Source of the DNA: Euptelea pleiosperma
Taxonomy: Eukaryota; Streptophyta; Magnoliopsida; Ranunculales; Eupteleaceae
Reading direction: 5' to 3'
Length of the DNA: 64,000 nucleotides
Assembly: GCA_035048495.1 (NCBI GenBank)
Contig: CM068553.1
Location: 28,792,978 to 28,856,977 of the forward strand
The notes under the pieces were generated by a model. The model did not search any database. It was not told where the DNA came from and worked only from the letters and a program-made list of their open reading frames with translations. Of the stretch, positions 20,561 through 30,539 are shown piece by piece. The position numbers and the translations under genes were made by a program. Positions within the stretch are counted from its first letter, which is position 1, and each line of letters starts with the position of its first letter.

Positions 20561-22029
20561 GTTGGTGCGTAGATATCTTTCATGCCCAACTTGCATAAAC
20601 ATCTATGAAGTTGCCAACTGGCAACTCCTTTGGTGAAGACATCTGCTACTTGCTCATCTGTCTTCACAAAGGGGGTGGAAATTTCTCCAGATACGATCTT
20701 CTCCCGAATGAAGTGGCGATCCACTTCAATGTGCTTGGCTCGATTATGTTGTACCGGATTGTGAGCAATGCTGATAGCCGCCTTGTCACAGTACAAACTC
20801 ATGGATCCCAAAACTGGAAAGCCAAGCTCGGCAACCAACATCTTCAGCCAGAGTATCTCACATATGCCATGGGCCATTGTCCTAAATTCTGCCTCTGCAC
20901 TGGATCTGGCAACTATTGGTTGCTTCTTGCTCCTCCAGGTAACCAGATTGCCTCCCACAAAGGTTCAATAGCCTGAGGTAGATCTCCTGTCATCCTTGGC
21001 ACCAGCCCAGTCTGCATCAGTATATGACTCTACTCTCATGTGGCCATTCTTCTGAAAAATGAGGCCTCGGCCAGGGGTAGACTTGAGATATCTCAATATT
21101 TTGTGTGCTGCCTCTAAGTGAATCTCCCTAGGAGAATGCATGTATTGACTGATAACACTGACTGCATAGGCAATGTTTGGACGAGTTAAGGAGAGGTAGA
21201 TCCACCTTCCAACCAATCTCTGAAAGCTCCCCACATCCTGTAAAGGTATACTACTCGAATCAGCCAACTGGTGATTCTGCTCCACTGGCTTAGCTCCCAG
21301 CTTGCCAGAGTCCTTCAATAGATCTAAGACGTACGTACTTTGTGAGATGAAGATCCCGTGGTTGGATCTTGCAACCTCTATGCCAAGAAAGTAGTTGAGG
21401 AGTCCCAGATCTTTGGTCTCAAACTCGTCTGCTAGATGATTCTTTAGCTTGATCACCTCCTCTGCATCATTCCCTGTCAGAATGATATCGTCAACATAGA
21501 CGATAAGGGCCGTAGTGCTCTTCCCTAGGTGCTTCACAAATAGGGTGTGATCGGCTTGGCTTTGAGTATATCACAGCTTCTTCACTGCTAGAGTGAACCT
21601 TTCAAACCAAGCTCTGGGGGATTGCTTAAGCCCATAGAGGGCTTTCCTCAGTCGACACACCTTGCTGCTGTCCCCTGGGGGAGTGAACCCTAGAGGTGGT
21701 ACCATATAGACTTCTTCATGTAGATCACCATGAAGGAATGCATTCTTCACATCCAGTTGATGCAAAGGCCATGCTTGGTTTGCTGCTACAGACAACAAAA
21801 CCCTGATGGAGTTCATCTTTGCCACAGGTGCAAAGGTCTCCACTTAGTCAATCCCGTAGGTCTGAGTGTACCCTTTGGCTACCAGTCTGGCCTTGTACTT
21901 CTCTACTGACTCATTGACCTTGTACTTCACTGTGAACACCCATCTACATCCAACCGGCTTCTTGTCTCTTGGCAAGTCAACAAGCTCCCAGGTTTTGTTC
22001 TTATGCAACGTCTTCATTTCTTCTACCAT
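20557..22029 (-). pseudogene. copia-2 pol: RT and RNase H
   Basis: Reverse transcriptase and RNase H end of the polyprotein. In order: NKTWELVDLPRDKKPVGCRW, KARLVAKGYTQTYGID, then a stop where Tyr is expected (before ETFAPVAKM), [20 protein letters not shown], a TGA near 21570 before YTQSQADHTLFVKH, the catalytic YVDDIILTG (about 21490), SYTDADWAGAKDDRRSTSGY, a TGA at about 20963 in place of Cys, then WRSKKQPIVARSSAEAEFRT and the RNase H tail. The sister copy reads CDNKAAIS where this copy has CDKAAIS, an in-frame loss of one codon. Only three stops are seen in ~490 codons; RT catalytic Asp residues are intact. Confidence 0.88.
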
Positions 22030-24037
22030 AGCAGCTTTCCATCGCTAACTCTTCTGCCATGGAAGATGGAGTGGGAATGGTGGAAACTGATGTGATAAAG
22101 GCTCTATATGAAGGTGACAAGGCATCGTAAGAAACGAAGTTGTTCAAAGGATGTTGGGTACAACTTCTGATGCCTTTTCTAATAGCAATAGGAATATCAG
22201 AATCATCTGTAGACAAGGGAATGACAGGTATAGGGAGAGATGGAGGATTACCTGGATCCGAGGAAGGAACCACTGGTCCTGGATCAGTTGTGACTGTCGC
22301 CCTTCTGCTATAGACTTTGAGCTCCTTCTGAGTTCCAGGAGCACTATCAATCACACACTCTAGAGAAGGAGGAGATAGGGATATAGCAGGAAGAGGAACA
22401 TTCCACCTCTCTTCATTACTACTCTCCCCCTGAAGAGAGGTGGGAGAGAAAAAAGAAAGCTCCTCACGGAAGGTGACATCCATGCATACAAACTTCTTCC
22501 CAGAAGATGGATGGTAACACTTGTACCCTTTATGGGTAGAGGAGTAACTGAGAAAGACGTACTTGAGTGCTTTGGGATCTAGTTTGGTACGATGATGACC
22601 AAGGATATGTATATAACATACACACCCAAATATGCGAGGAGGAACAGAGAAAAGAGGAGAATCAGGGGAAAGAACTTGAAGAGGAGATTTAAAATTGAGA
22701 ACACAAGAGGGTATTCTGTTACTTAAGTAGGTAGTCGTCAACATAGCATATGACCAATAGGTCTTGGGGACATGAGAGCCAATCAAAAGAGATCTAGCTA
22801 TCTCAGTCAAATGTCGCATTTTTCTCTCAGCTACACCATTCTGTTGAGGGTTGTAGCTGCAAGAATTTTGATGACAAATCCCATGGTCAAGAAGGTAGTG
22901 TTGAAGCCCCCCAAACATATATTCTCCACCTTGGTCAGTACGAAGAACCTTGATGGAGATACCATACTGGGTTTGGATTATCTTATGAAAAGCCTGAAAG
23001 ATTGAATGAGCTTCATCTTTGTTTTTCACGAGATAAACCCATGTACACCTAGTATGATCATCAACAAAGGAAATGAAGTAGCGGAAGCCAAAGATAGAAG
23101 TAGTTGGGGAAGGTCCCCATACATCAGAATGCACAATATCAAAACAAGTAGAACTTCGATTACCTCTGGAGGGATAAATGGATCTACAATGCTTGGAGAG
23201 CTCACAGGTCTCACAATGTAAAGCAGAAAAAGAAACAAAAGTAAACAAACTAGGAAATAAAAGTTTCAAATACTGAAAAGAGACATGCCCCAGACGGGCA
23301 TGCCAGCTCAAAACATCTATCCTACTACTACTACTAGCAGACGACTGTAGTGCTGTGGGCTCAGGAAGGCGTCCATCCAGAAGGTAGAGGCCATTAGCTT
23401 CATGTCCAGTGCCAATCGTCCTTGTCTCTAGGTCCTGAAAGATGCAAGAAGTAGGGGAAAAAGTGACACTATAGTTCAGGGTTTTAGTCAAAGCACTAAT
23501 AGAAAGAAGGTTAGAAGTAAATCTGGGAACATGCAAAACAGATGAAAGAAGCAACTTAGGAGAGGGAAGGATATTCTCTTTCCCAGACACAGAAGATAAG
23601 GTGCCATCAGCTGTCTTCACCTTATCACGACCAGAATATATGGAATAACTGAAAAATAAAGATGACATGCCCGTCATGTGTTCTGAAGCCCCTGAATCAA
23701 TGATCCAAGTAGGACTGGATGATGGGAGAGACACATGAAGAGCAGGTCGAGTGTTACCTGACTGGGCAAAGGAAGTGGAGAATGTGGCAAAAGGACCATC
23801 AAGCTGTTGAAGCAATCGTCGAAGGCCTGCATACTCTGTGGTTGAAAAACCACCAGGAGGAGTTGAAGGAAGAGGACTCGCCAGAGACTGTCCCTGAGAT
23901 GGAACAGGAGAATCCACACTGGTTGTATGAGCACTGGAGGAGGCTGACTGGCTAGGGCGACCATGTAGCGTCCAACACTTGGCACACACATGCTCTAACT
24001 TACCGCAAAAATCACACTTGGGCCTCTCTCTAGTCAA
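22001..24037 (-). pseudogene. copia-2 gag end, protease and integrase (678-codon open frame)
   Basis: A long uninterrupted frame. It starts in the nucleocapsid, with zinc knuckle CDFCGKLEHVCAKC (CX2CX4HX4C, residues ~8-21). It continues through the protease WIIDSGASEHMTG, the gag-pre-integrase zinc region (HARLGHVSFQYLK ... HCETCELSKH, all HHCC ligands present) and the integrase core with catalytic D-D-E in VHSDVWGPS, LRTDQGGEYMFGG and NGVAERKMRHL. Then comes the C-terminal part CVCYIHILGHHRTKLDPKA. It ends in a frame break near 22001-22029, just before the RT. A frame change or stop near 24037-24116 separates it from the upstream gag frame, so the full polyprotein is not open although each domain looks sound. 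Confidence 0.9.
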
Positions 24038-24115
24038 GGACTTCCCAGAAGAAGGTCCAGTAGGAGCATAGGAGGGAGCTGAGACAGGAGTCTGATAAGA
24101 TGGACCTCTCTGAGG

Positions 24116-24919
24116 CTACTGAGGCTGAGAAGCAGGAGAGGCAGCTAGCGCTGATCGTTCTGGAAGGAGATGCTCACTCTGAAGAGAGATCCGCCTACTC
24201 TCCTCACTCTGAAGATAGATGTACACCTCACTGAGAGAGGGAAGATCCACCCTACTACTCAAGTTCTGAACACGAGCAAGTTCATAAGAAGGATTGAGTC
24301 CAGCAAGAAAATCAAAGATCCGGCCCTTCTCTATATATCGATGAAAGGGGACAATCTCTGTGGGATTGAGAGGTTGATAGGAGTAATAATGATCAAGCTC
24401 CTGCCACAAGGTATGAAGAGCAGTATAGTACCGAGAGAGAGACTTCTCCCCCTGTCGGAAGTGGGAGACAGTCTGTCGCAACTGAAATGCCTGTCCAGTG
24501 TTCTGCTGCTGTGAGTAGGCCTTCTCAGTGATCTCCCAGACCTCGTGCGCTGTGCGCATAAATAAGAAACTCTCGCTGATATCAGGCTCCATAGAGTTGA
24601 GAAGCCATGACATGACAGTAAGATCATCTGTCTGCCATTGTTGATAAGAGGGATCGGTCTTGGAAGGCTCAACTGTATCCCTTGTAGTGTGTCCAAGTTT
24701 CCCACGGCCTCCAATGAACAACCGTGCCACCTGTGCCCATCGTAAGTAGTTTTTGCCATCTAACTTCACTGAGGTGATCTGTAAACTGGGGTTCTCATAG
24801 GTCAAATGATGCACCATAGAACCTCCAACACCGGTGGAGGGAACTTCCGTGCTCACTGTTGACCCTGATGGAGAAGCCAAGGAAGGTGGAGTAACCAAGG
24901 AAGGTGGAGGATCCCCCAT
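24116..24919 (-). pseudogene. copia-2 gag (267-codon open frame)
   Basis: Gag forms the virus-like particle. The start at 24919 gives MGDPPPSLVTPPSLASPSGS, followed by VHHLTYENPSLQITSVKLDG and YLRWAQVARLFIGGRGKLG. The UBN2/retrotran_gag-like core includes WQTDDLTVMSWLLNSMEPDI, FRQGEKSLSRYYTALHTLWQ and LNPSYELARVQNLSS. It matches copia-1 Gag but has one copy of the SSEAPSRG-type segment rather than three. It ends at a stop ~80 bases before the long frame carrying the zinc knuckle, so it is slightly broken. Confidence 0.88.
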
Positions 24920-25672
24920 GAAGAATTACGGCCAAAGAACTACTCTATAGGAGTGCCGGAATGTCACAACCAATCACTTGAGGGCCAGAACAAGGCTAAA
25001 TCAGTCTCAATCACAGGAGATCCATAACTCAGACGGTCTGCACATACAATCAAACACTTGCCAAGCATAAATCAAGAAGATGAGGCGAAATGAAGAGCAA
25101 TCGGAGCCAAATACACACCAATCAAGCCATAGAAAGCATGTGGCAGACTGTAGAAGGCAAATCTGACATCTGGAGATAGTGAATAAGAGTTGTGGAGGCT
25201 CACAACAAAGATCAAACACCTGTAAGACAGGTACTATAGCCACAACAGTGCTGAAATCGCACTAAAAAGCCGCCAGCGGTAATACTAGGGGAGAGAAAAC
25301 ATCACCGAAGCTTCAAAACTCGATCAAATTGAATGAGACTTGTCCCAAAAGCTTACTATTATCCTTAGGGAGTAAAACGAACCAACAAAAGGGGCTAAGA
25401 AGGTCCGTAAGGATCAGGTGATCGAGTAGAAGGAAAAACCCAAAAAACGAATCCGACTGTAAATGGCTTAATAAACCCCCAAGATGATCTCTAAAAAAAT
25501 TTTAAATATCACCATAATTCATAAAAAATGAAGATCTACCAGGTGGGAGAGAAATCAGAGGACCTCGATTTGCGTGTCCATTCAACTGATGATGTCAGCA
25601 GACGTCAGCTTCACCCCGATGCTCCTTCGATTGCTCTGTGGTTATAAATACCCCTTGTAATTGAAAGTAATT
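24920..25672 (-). other. Untranslated leader of copia-2
   Basis: About 750 bases between the primer site and the gag start. Frames are closed. copia-1 has a corresponding leader (3276-3936). Confidence 0.6.
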
Positions 25673-25685
25673 GGCTCTGATACCA
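25673..25685 (-). other. Primer-binding site (tRNA-iMet type) of copia-2
   Basis: GGCTCTGATACCA on + reads TGGTATCAGAGCC on the minus strand, the canonical copia primer site, directly after the LTR end. Confidence 0.88.
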
Positions 25686-25898
25686 AGTTGAAATTGAGTT
25701 CTAGGGTTTCTAGGGTTAGGTTTCAAAGATGAAGATGAATAGGAGAGAGAAGAGAGAAATTAGCTGAAAGAGGATGTCATGTGCTAAGGTCATTTATGTA
25801 AAGGGTTACAACCAAAAGACAAATATACCCCTCATGGGGGGTATTTACAGAACTACCCTTATACCAGAGAAATACGTACTTCTACGTATCTGATAATA
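25686..25898 (-). repeat. 5' LTR of copia-2
   Basis: Matches the LTR at 20317-20549 throughout, except for a ~20-base deletion around 25783 that removes TTGACTCCATAAATC-type sequence and a few substitutions. Confidence 0.85.
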
Positions 25899-26173
25899 AA
25901 TGGTTCAACTAGTTGGGTCAAACTATTTTAAAAATATAGTGGTTTTAAAAAAAGTTTGGCTTGATGTTCACCTGGCCCAATCAAGGGTTTGGTTCAACCG
26001 GTTGGGCCAGACCATGTGTTAAAACACTGCTACAAAACATAACCTTTTTTTGGACCATTGCATCAAGGTTTGAAAATGTGTGGGAAAGAGGCGCACCATA
26101 CATCTCCATAAACATAACCTTTCTTCGCTCCATACATCTCCCTAAATATCTTGCTTTTTTTCCCGATCTTACC

Positions 26174-26510
26174 CAAGGTTTAAAATATCGTTCCGTTTCA
26201 TTGTCTCGGCAAGATGACGGAATGAGATGTCTCGACCGAGACGAAACGAGTTGGAACGACACAGTGGAAAAAACTGTATATGTCTCGATAAGATTTAACT
26301 GTTTTTAACGTTTAATTAGGCTACACATTTGTTTAATCATTTATGTGTTATAAAAGACATGCCATGAAATAAGCTTTTTAAATCAGTTGTAATACCTAAA
26401 TTAGACTTATGGCATGAGATGATACATAGGGGAATGTATCATTTTGGTGCATCACCGGAACGAGACGTCTCGACCGAGATGCAATGAGGCAGAACGAGAT
26501 TTTGAATCAT
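26174..26510. mobile_element. MITE with GAGACG-rich TIRs and 9-bp TSD
   Basis: GATCTTACC flanks the element on both sides (26165-26173, 26511-26519), a perfect 9-bp duplication typical of Mutator-like elements. The left arm CAAGGTTTAAAATATCGTTC is mirrored by the right, which in reverse complement reads ATGATTCAAAATCTCGTTC. Both arms contain TCTCGACCGAGA-type palindromes. No coding capacity; about 337 bp. Confidence 0.7.
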
Positions 26511-26519
26511 GATCTTACC

Positions 26520-28242
26520 TTAAAATAGATGCCTATGTGGAAATCTTCATAAAATTAGGTAATCCCTGTCCAAATGCTCATACGGTAACTAGTAACAACA
26601 CCATTACTATCCCACTGAGATTCCTACTTTCTTTTTTCGCTTTCACCTACTTTTCTTCATAGACTATTGGTTCTTCCCCAAACCTGTATAACCTCTTCCA
26701 TGGAAGAGCTTTGTTCATCTATCTTAAAGGCCTAATGTTTAGCTCTTACGACTTTTTAGGGCTACTCACACCATCCAATTTGATAAATGATATTTCTTCT
26801 CCTCTTCTTTTGGTTCCAAAGAAAATCTCTCTTTTTCAAACCTCAAGGTTACTGAAAGAGAAGCATATGGGTAGTCTTGAATGATAACTACAGATGTGAG
26901 TAACATTACCTCTTTTAGAAAAATATCCATTCTTCCAAGAAGCTAGCTTCCTCTCAAAATGTTCGACTACCGGGTTAATTTTGGGAAAATTATAGATACA
27001 ACCATATTTTAGGAACTAATAGTCAATGGATAACAGTCATCACATCTGCCAACCTAGGATTTACTTTTAAATAATAATTGCATGGAGGTCCCATTTGCAA
27101 CGACAGTCACCCATGCGTTTTCACTCCATTTCGTATTTTGCCCTTCATCTTCTCTGTTTGACTGCAGCCCACCCACCCATGTTTCTCTCTCTCTCAAGAC
27201 CAGCTGCCCTTGCTCACCATTCTCCAACAGATCAATCTAAGAACATCCCCTTCTTCTTTCTCTATTATTGTTGACGAAAAAAATAGAATATTACCAAAAA
27301 AAGAAGGAAAACTAGGTAATAGAGTTTGCAATGTTCAAAGGTTGTCTATTTGCACCACCGATTGCCCATGAGTTGGGTTGCTTGTTATCACAAAGAAGTA
27401 AAGTTTGTACAACATCACTCTAGCAAACAAGTCTAGAATTACATCAAACGTATTGACAATTCTCCAATGATTGTCTAATAGTCTTGATTCTCAAGTATAT
27501 TGACTGGTCTCCAAAATGATGGATTGCTTATTCTAAAGTGGAAATGTTCTAGTCCCTGAGTTGCAAGTACCTTATATAACAGGTGTCGTTTCCGCTCCTG
27601 AATCTCACTCCTGCTCCTGTTTCCTAAAATAATTTGACTAAACTTTGTTTGAAACAACTGCTTCACATGCATCCTCTCCTTCACCTAATCCTGCTCCTGC
27701 TTAGTGCAGCTAAGTTTTCTATTGAGCTATCTTATAAAAGTGGCTTCCATGGGTGGCTATTCAGATGATGGGTTGTGGCCCCCAAGTCCTTGACAAATAA
27801 CAAGTATTTTTGTTCCTATCAAAACCATTGGTTTGAGCCGGGTACGATAAGGGCCACTTTTTACCACATATGGAATGGACCCCTCCGATTTACTTTCATT
27901 TTGAATAGGCTCTCAACCAAATATTAGGAAGTTGCCCGCGTTATGAAGCTTACATTTGTGTCTAAGCATAATCAAAAGGCATGTTCCTGGTTAAGTCATT
28001 TACCCTATGTTGGAGTGGTCGTGTCATGGAATCACACATTTCTTTTCGATGATCTTTCTGTGAAGCATGCAAGATAACACATTATAAAAGTGTTGAAACA
28101 AAAGAAACCAAGATTTAGCAAAGAAAAGTTAAAGTAAGCTACTAGGATATCTTGGCTGAATTCTTGTATTGTGCATTGTTGCTTGCTTCAATTGAGTTTT
28201 ATATGAGTTAGCTACCTCAAGTTTGATTTAGTTTGTGCAAGA
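26520..28242. other. Intergenic or upstream CSN7 intron, no exon seen
   Basis: I looked for the missing CSN7 5' exons (encoding the region before the conserved DYKC) and found none. No other coding domain is visible. Confidence 0.4.
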
Positions 28243-28252
28243 GCCTGTTCCC

Positions 28253-28650
28253 ATAGTCACAAAGTCGGGATTCGGCAATAAATCGGCAAGGGGTCAAGTC
28301 GGGAAAATTCGGATAAATTCAGTAAAAATCGGCAAAAATAGAAAATATATCATGGCATTTTTCAAGTTAGAAATGTTGTTTTTAACAAAATACATTATAT
28401 GATTAGAACATGTCTATAATTCCATAGTAATAAGTCATAACTCATAAGCATGATATATCATTCATAATTCCAAAATCGGCAATATCGAAATCAAAAGGGG
28501 AAAAAATGGATCTCAGCCGATTAATGGGCAAAATTCGACAAAATCACTGATTAATCGCTGAGTTTTTTTATTAATCGGAGATTTTACTGATTTTGCCGAT
28601 TAATCGGCGATTGATTTGTGAATTCAAAAATCGGAGATTTTTGTGACTAG
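28253..28650. mobile_element. Mutator-type MITE, copy 1 (GTCACAAA ends), 10-bp TSD
   Basis: GCCTGTTCCC lies at 28243-28252 and 28651-28660, a perfect 10-bp duplication. Termini are ATAGTCACAAA and TTTGTGACTAG. The body is full of AATCGGC/GATTAATCGG motifs in inverted arrangement around an AT-rich centre. A second copy with the same organisation is at 32665-33054. Non-coding, ~398 bp. Confidence 0.8.
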
Positions 28651-28660
28651 GCCTGTTCCC

Positions 28661-30539
28661 TCCTAAGAGGGATAGTATAGGTGGGAAGCACTACTGGTAT
28701 ATGGATAACACCTGGTTTGTAAACTATGGTTTTCAGTGACCTAAGAGTGCTGGCTTAGAAGGTGCCTGCAAGCTTTATAAGCAGAGCCAACTTATAAGGA
28801 GCGTGAACCCAAATATGACCTTTACTTTCCAGAACAATCCATTGTATATCCCTGGCTGGTGGTTGCAAGGGGAGATTCATGCAATCCTATGCAACTGATA
28901 GAAACATTTGTACAACTTGGAAGCAAAATAATGACAATGTATGTATTTATCTAATGGACTAAACTCTTAGATTTAGTGCGTTAGACAACACTTTTGGAAG
29001 TTGGATGATCCATCTCAAAATGTTATTAAAATTAACATGCATGTTTGCCAACCTAATAGCTAAAAATTTACATCTTGGTGAATGTTGAAAATGTTGCCTA
29101 TCTCTGAGGGAGAGAGGGTGACATTGTCATGCAAGAGGATAGCAAGAAAGCAACTTGGATGGAAAAATCCTTCCTTAGCCAACAGATAAAGGTTAAGGGG
29201 ACACCTTTGCTTCACAATTCCAGAAGCTTTGGACCGTTGAATCTAATGCATCTATCTAAACGGCTCATTTGGCTAGTAAAGCCAAAACAAATTCTTTGTA
29301 TTCACTCAAGATCACCATCCCGTTCTCGGAGCATGCGTTACAAACAGAAAACAGTATGCACAAAATTTCATGGTGTCATGCCAGCTTGAATTAGTAAACT
29401 GCGCATATTGATACCATGGACCTGGGTTCTAAACTTTAGTTTAGTCAAAAGCGTTGGACAGGCCTAGGTGATAATTTATTTATTTATTTTTATAGAATTA
29501 ATGAAATAAAATTAATATTTCTAAATAATTGAAGGAAAAGAATAAAGCACATAGTCACATAGTACCGAAGTTAAAAGCAAAGAACAAAGCGTACTTAAGT
29601 ACTAAATAGCTATATGGGAAGTAAACATAAAAACTGAAATATTATAGTGGCTTAGCGCCACATCTAATAGTCCAAAACCAAAATACTTTAAAGACTTGGT
29701 GCCACATCTAATAGTTCAAAGCCAACACATAACTGTTCAAATTTCTGACAAAGTTAAAAGTCATCCCGAAGTCCTTAAAGTTCATCTACCTAACATATTG
29801 ACAGTCAATCGTTGAAAAAATAAGAGGTAATACTTTCTCATCTAGTTAGGGCTTACAGAACTGTTCACATTGACCTTATAGATGTAATCTATTCCTAATA
29901 TATAAAACACATATAACATCAATTTTATACGTATGACCTAGATGAATTCTTTAATGCCTCAGGCCTTAGCACCTGCTAATGCCTGCCTAGGCCCGGTTTT
30001 AAGTGTTAGGGTCTTGGCTAGGCAAAGCACTTGCCCAGGCGAATCTTTGACTACACAGCAATACCTCTTGCCTATCAAAAATTAGGTTAAGCTTGCCATG
30101 TGGGACTCAAACAAGTCAACCCGACCAGGTCAGCAAACTAAGCCATGATCAACGAGACTCGGTTTATCCTGGTTTTGGCCAGAATTAGGTAGACTCCACT
30201 GAGTCAACTAGGACTTGGTTGAGTTCAAGGGTGAGTCCTGGTTTGGGAATTGTACTGGTGACAGATTTAAACATTAAGCATTTAATAATGTATGGTTTGT
30301 ATCTCTTTGCAGTCATGTAGATTTAGCACTATAGATTACAGATTATAGTAATGTAAGTGCCATGGTGGCAAGTGGCAATTCTTTCATGAGCAGTTCCTAA
30401 GATCTTAAAGTTTGTTTCCATAAGTTGTACAAGTTTCTTTGACAAGGCACTTTTTCTCCCCTAAATTCTAGTTTGTAGAGTTATTATATACGTAATATGT
30501 GATAAAATGGTTTTTAACCGTGGAAATGTGTATGATCAG
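28661..30539. other. Intergenic or CSN7 intron, no exon seen
   Basis: Holds one 86-codon open frame (29129-29389, +) without a recognisable domain and AT-rich sequence. If CSN7 is intact this is likely intronic. Confidence 0.4.

Larger units (their letters stand above)
20317..25898 (-). mobile_element. Ty1/copia LTR retrotransposon, nearly intact (copia-2)
   Basis: A ~5.6 kb element on the minus strand. In element orientation: 5' LTR (25686-25898), canonical tRNA-iMet primer site, ~750-base leader, gag, pol, polypurine tract and 3' LTR (20317-20549). The flanks are GATGG (20312-20316) and AATGG (25899-25903), a 5-bp duplication with one change. Only a handful of stops interrupt gag-pol, in contrast to copia-1, which shares its LTR ends, PPT and protein motifs. 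The 5' LTR lacks ~20 bp present in the 3' LTR and its first bases read TATTATCAG instead of TGTTATCAG. Confidence 0.92.

Noticed and set aside
29129..29389. 86-codon frame upstream of CSN7, considered as a missing CSN7 5' exon
   Set aside because: Its translation shares nothing with the conserved CSN7 N-terminus and it lacks plausible splice phasing to the exon at 30540.
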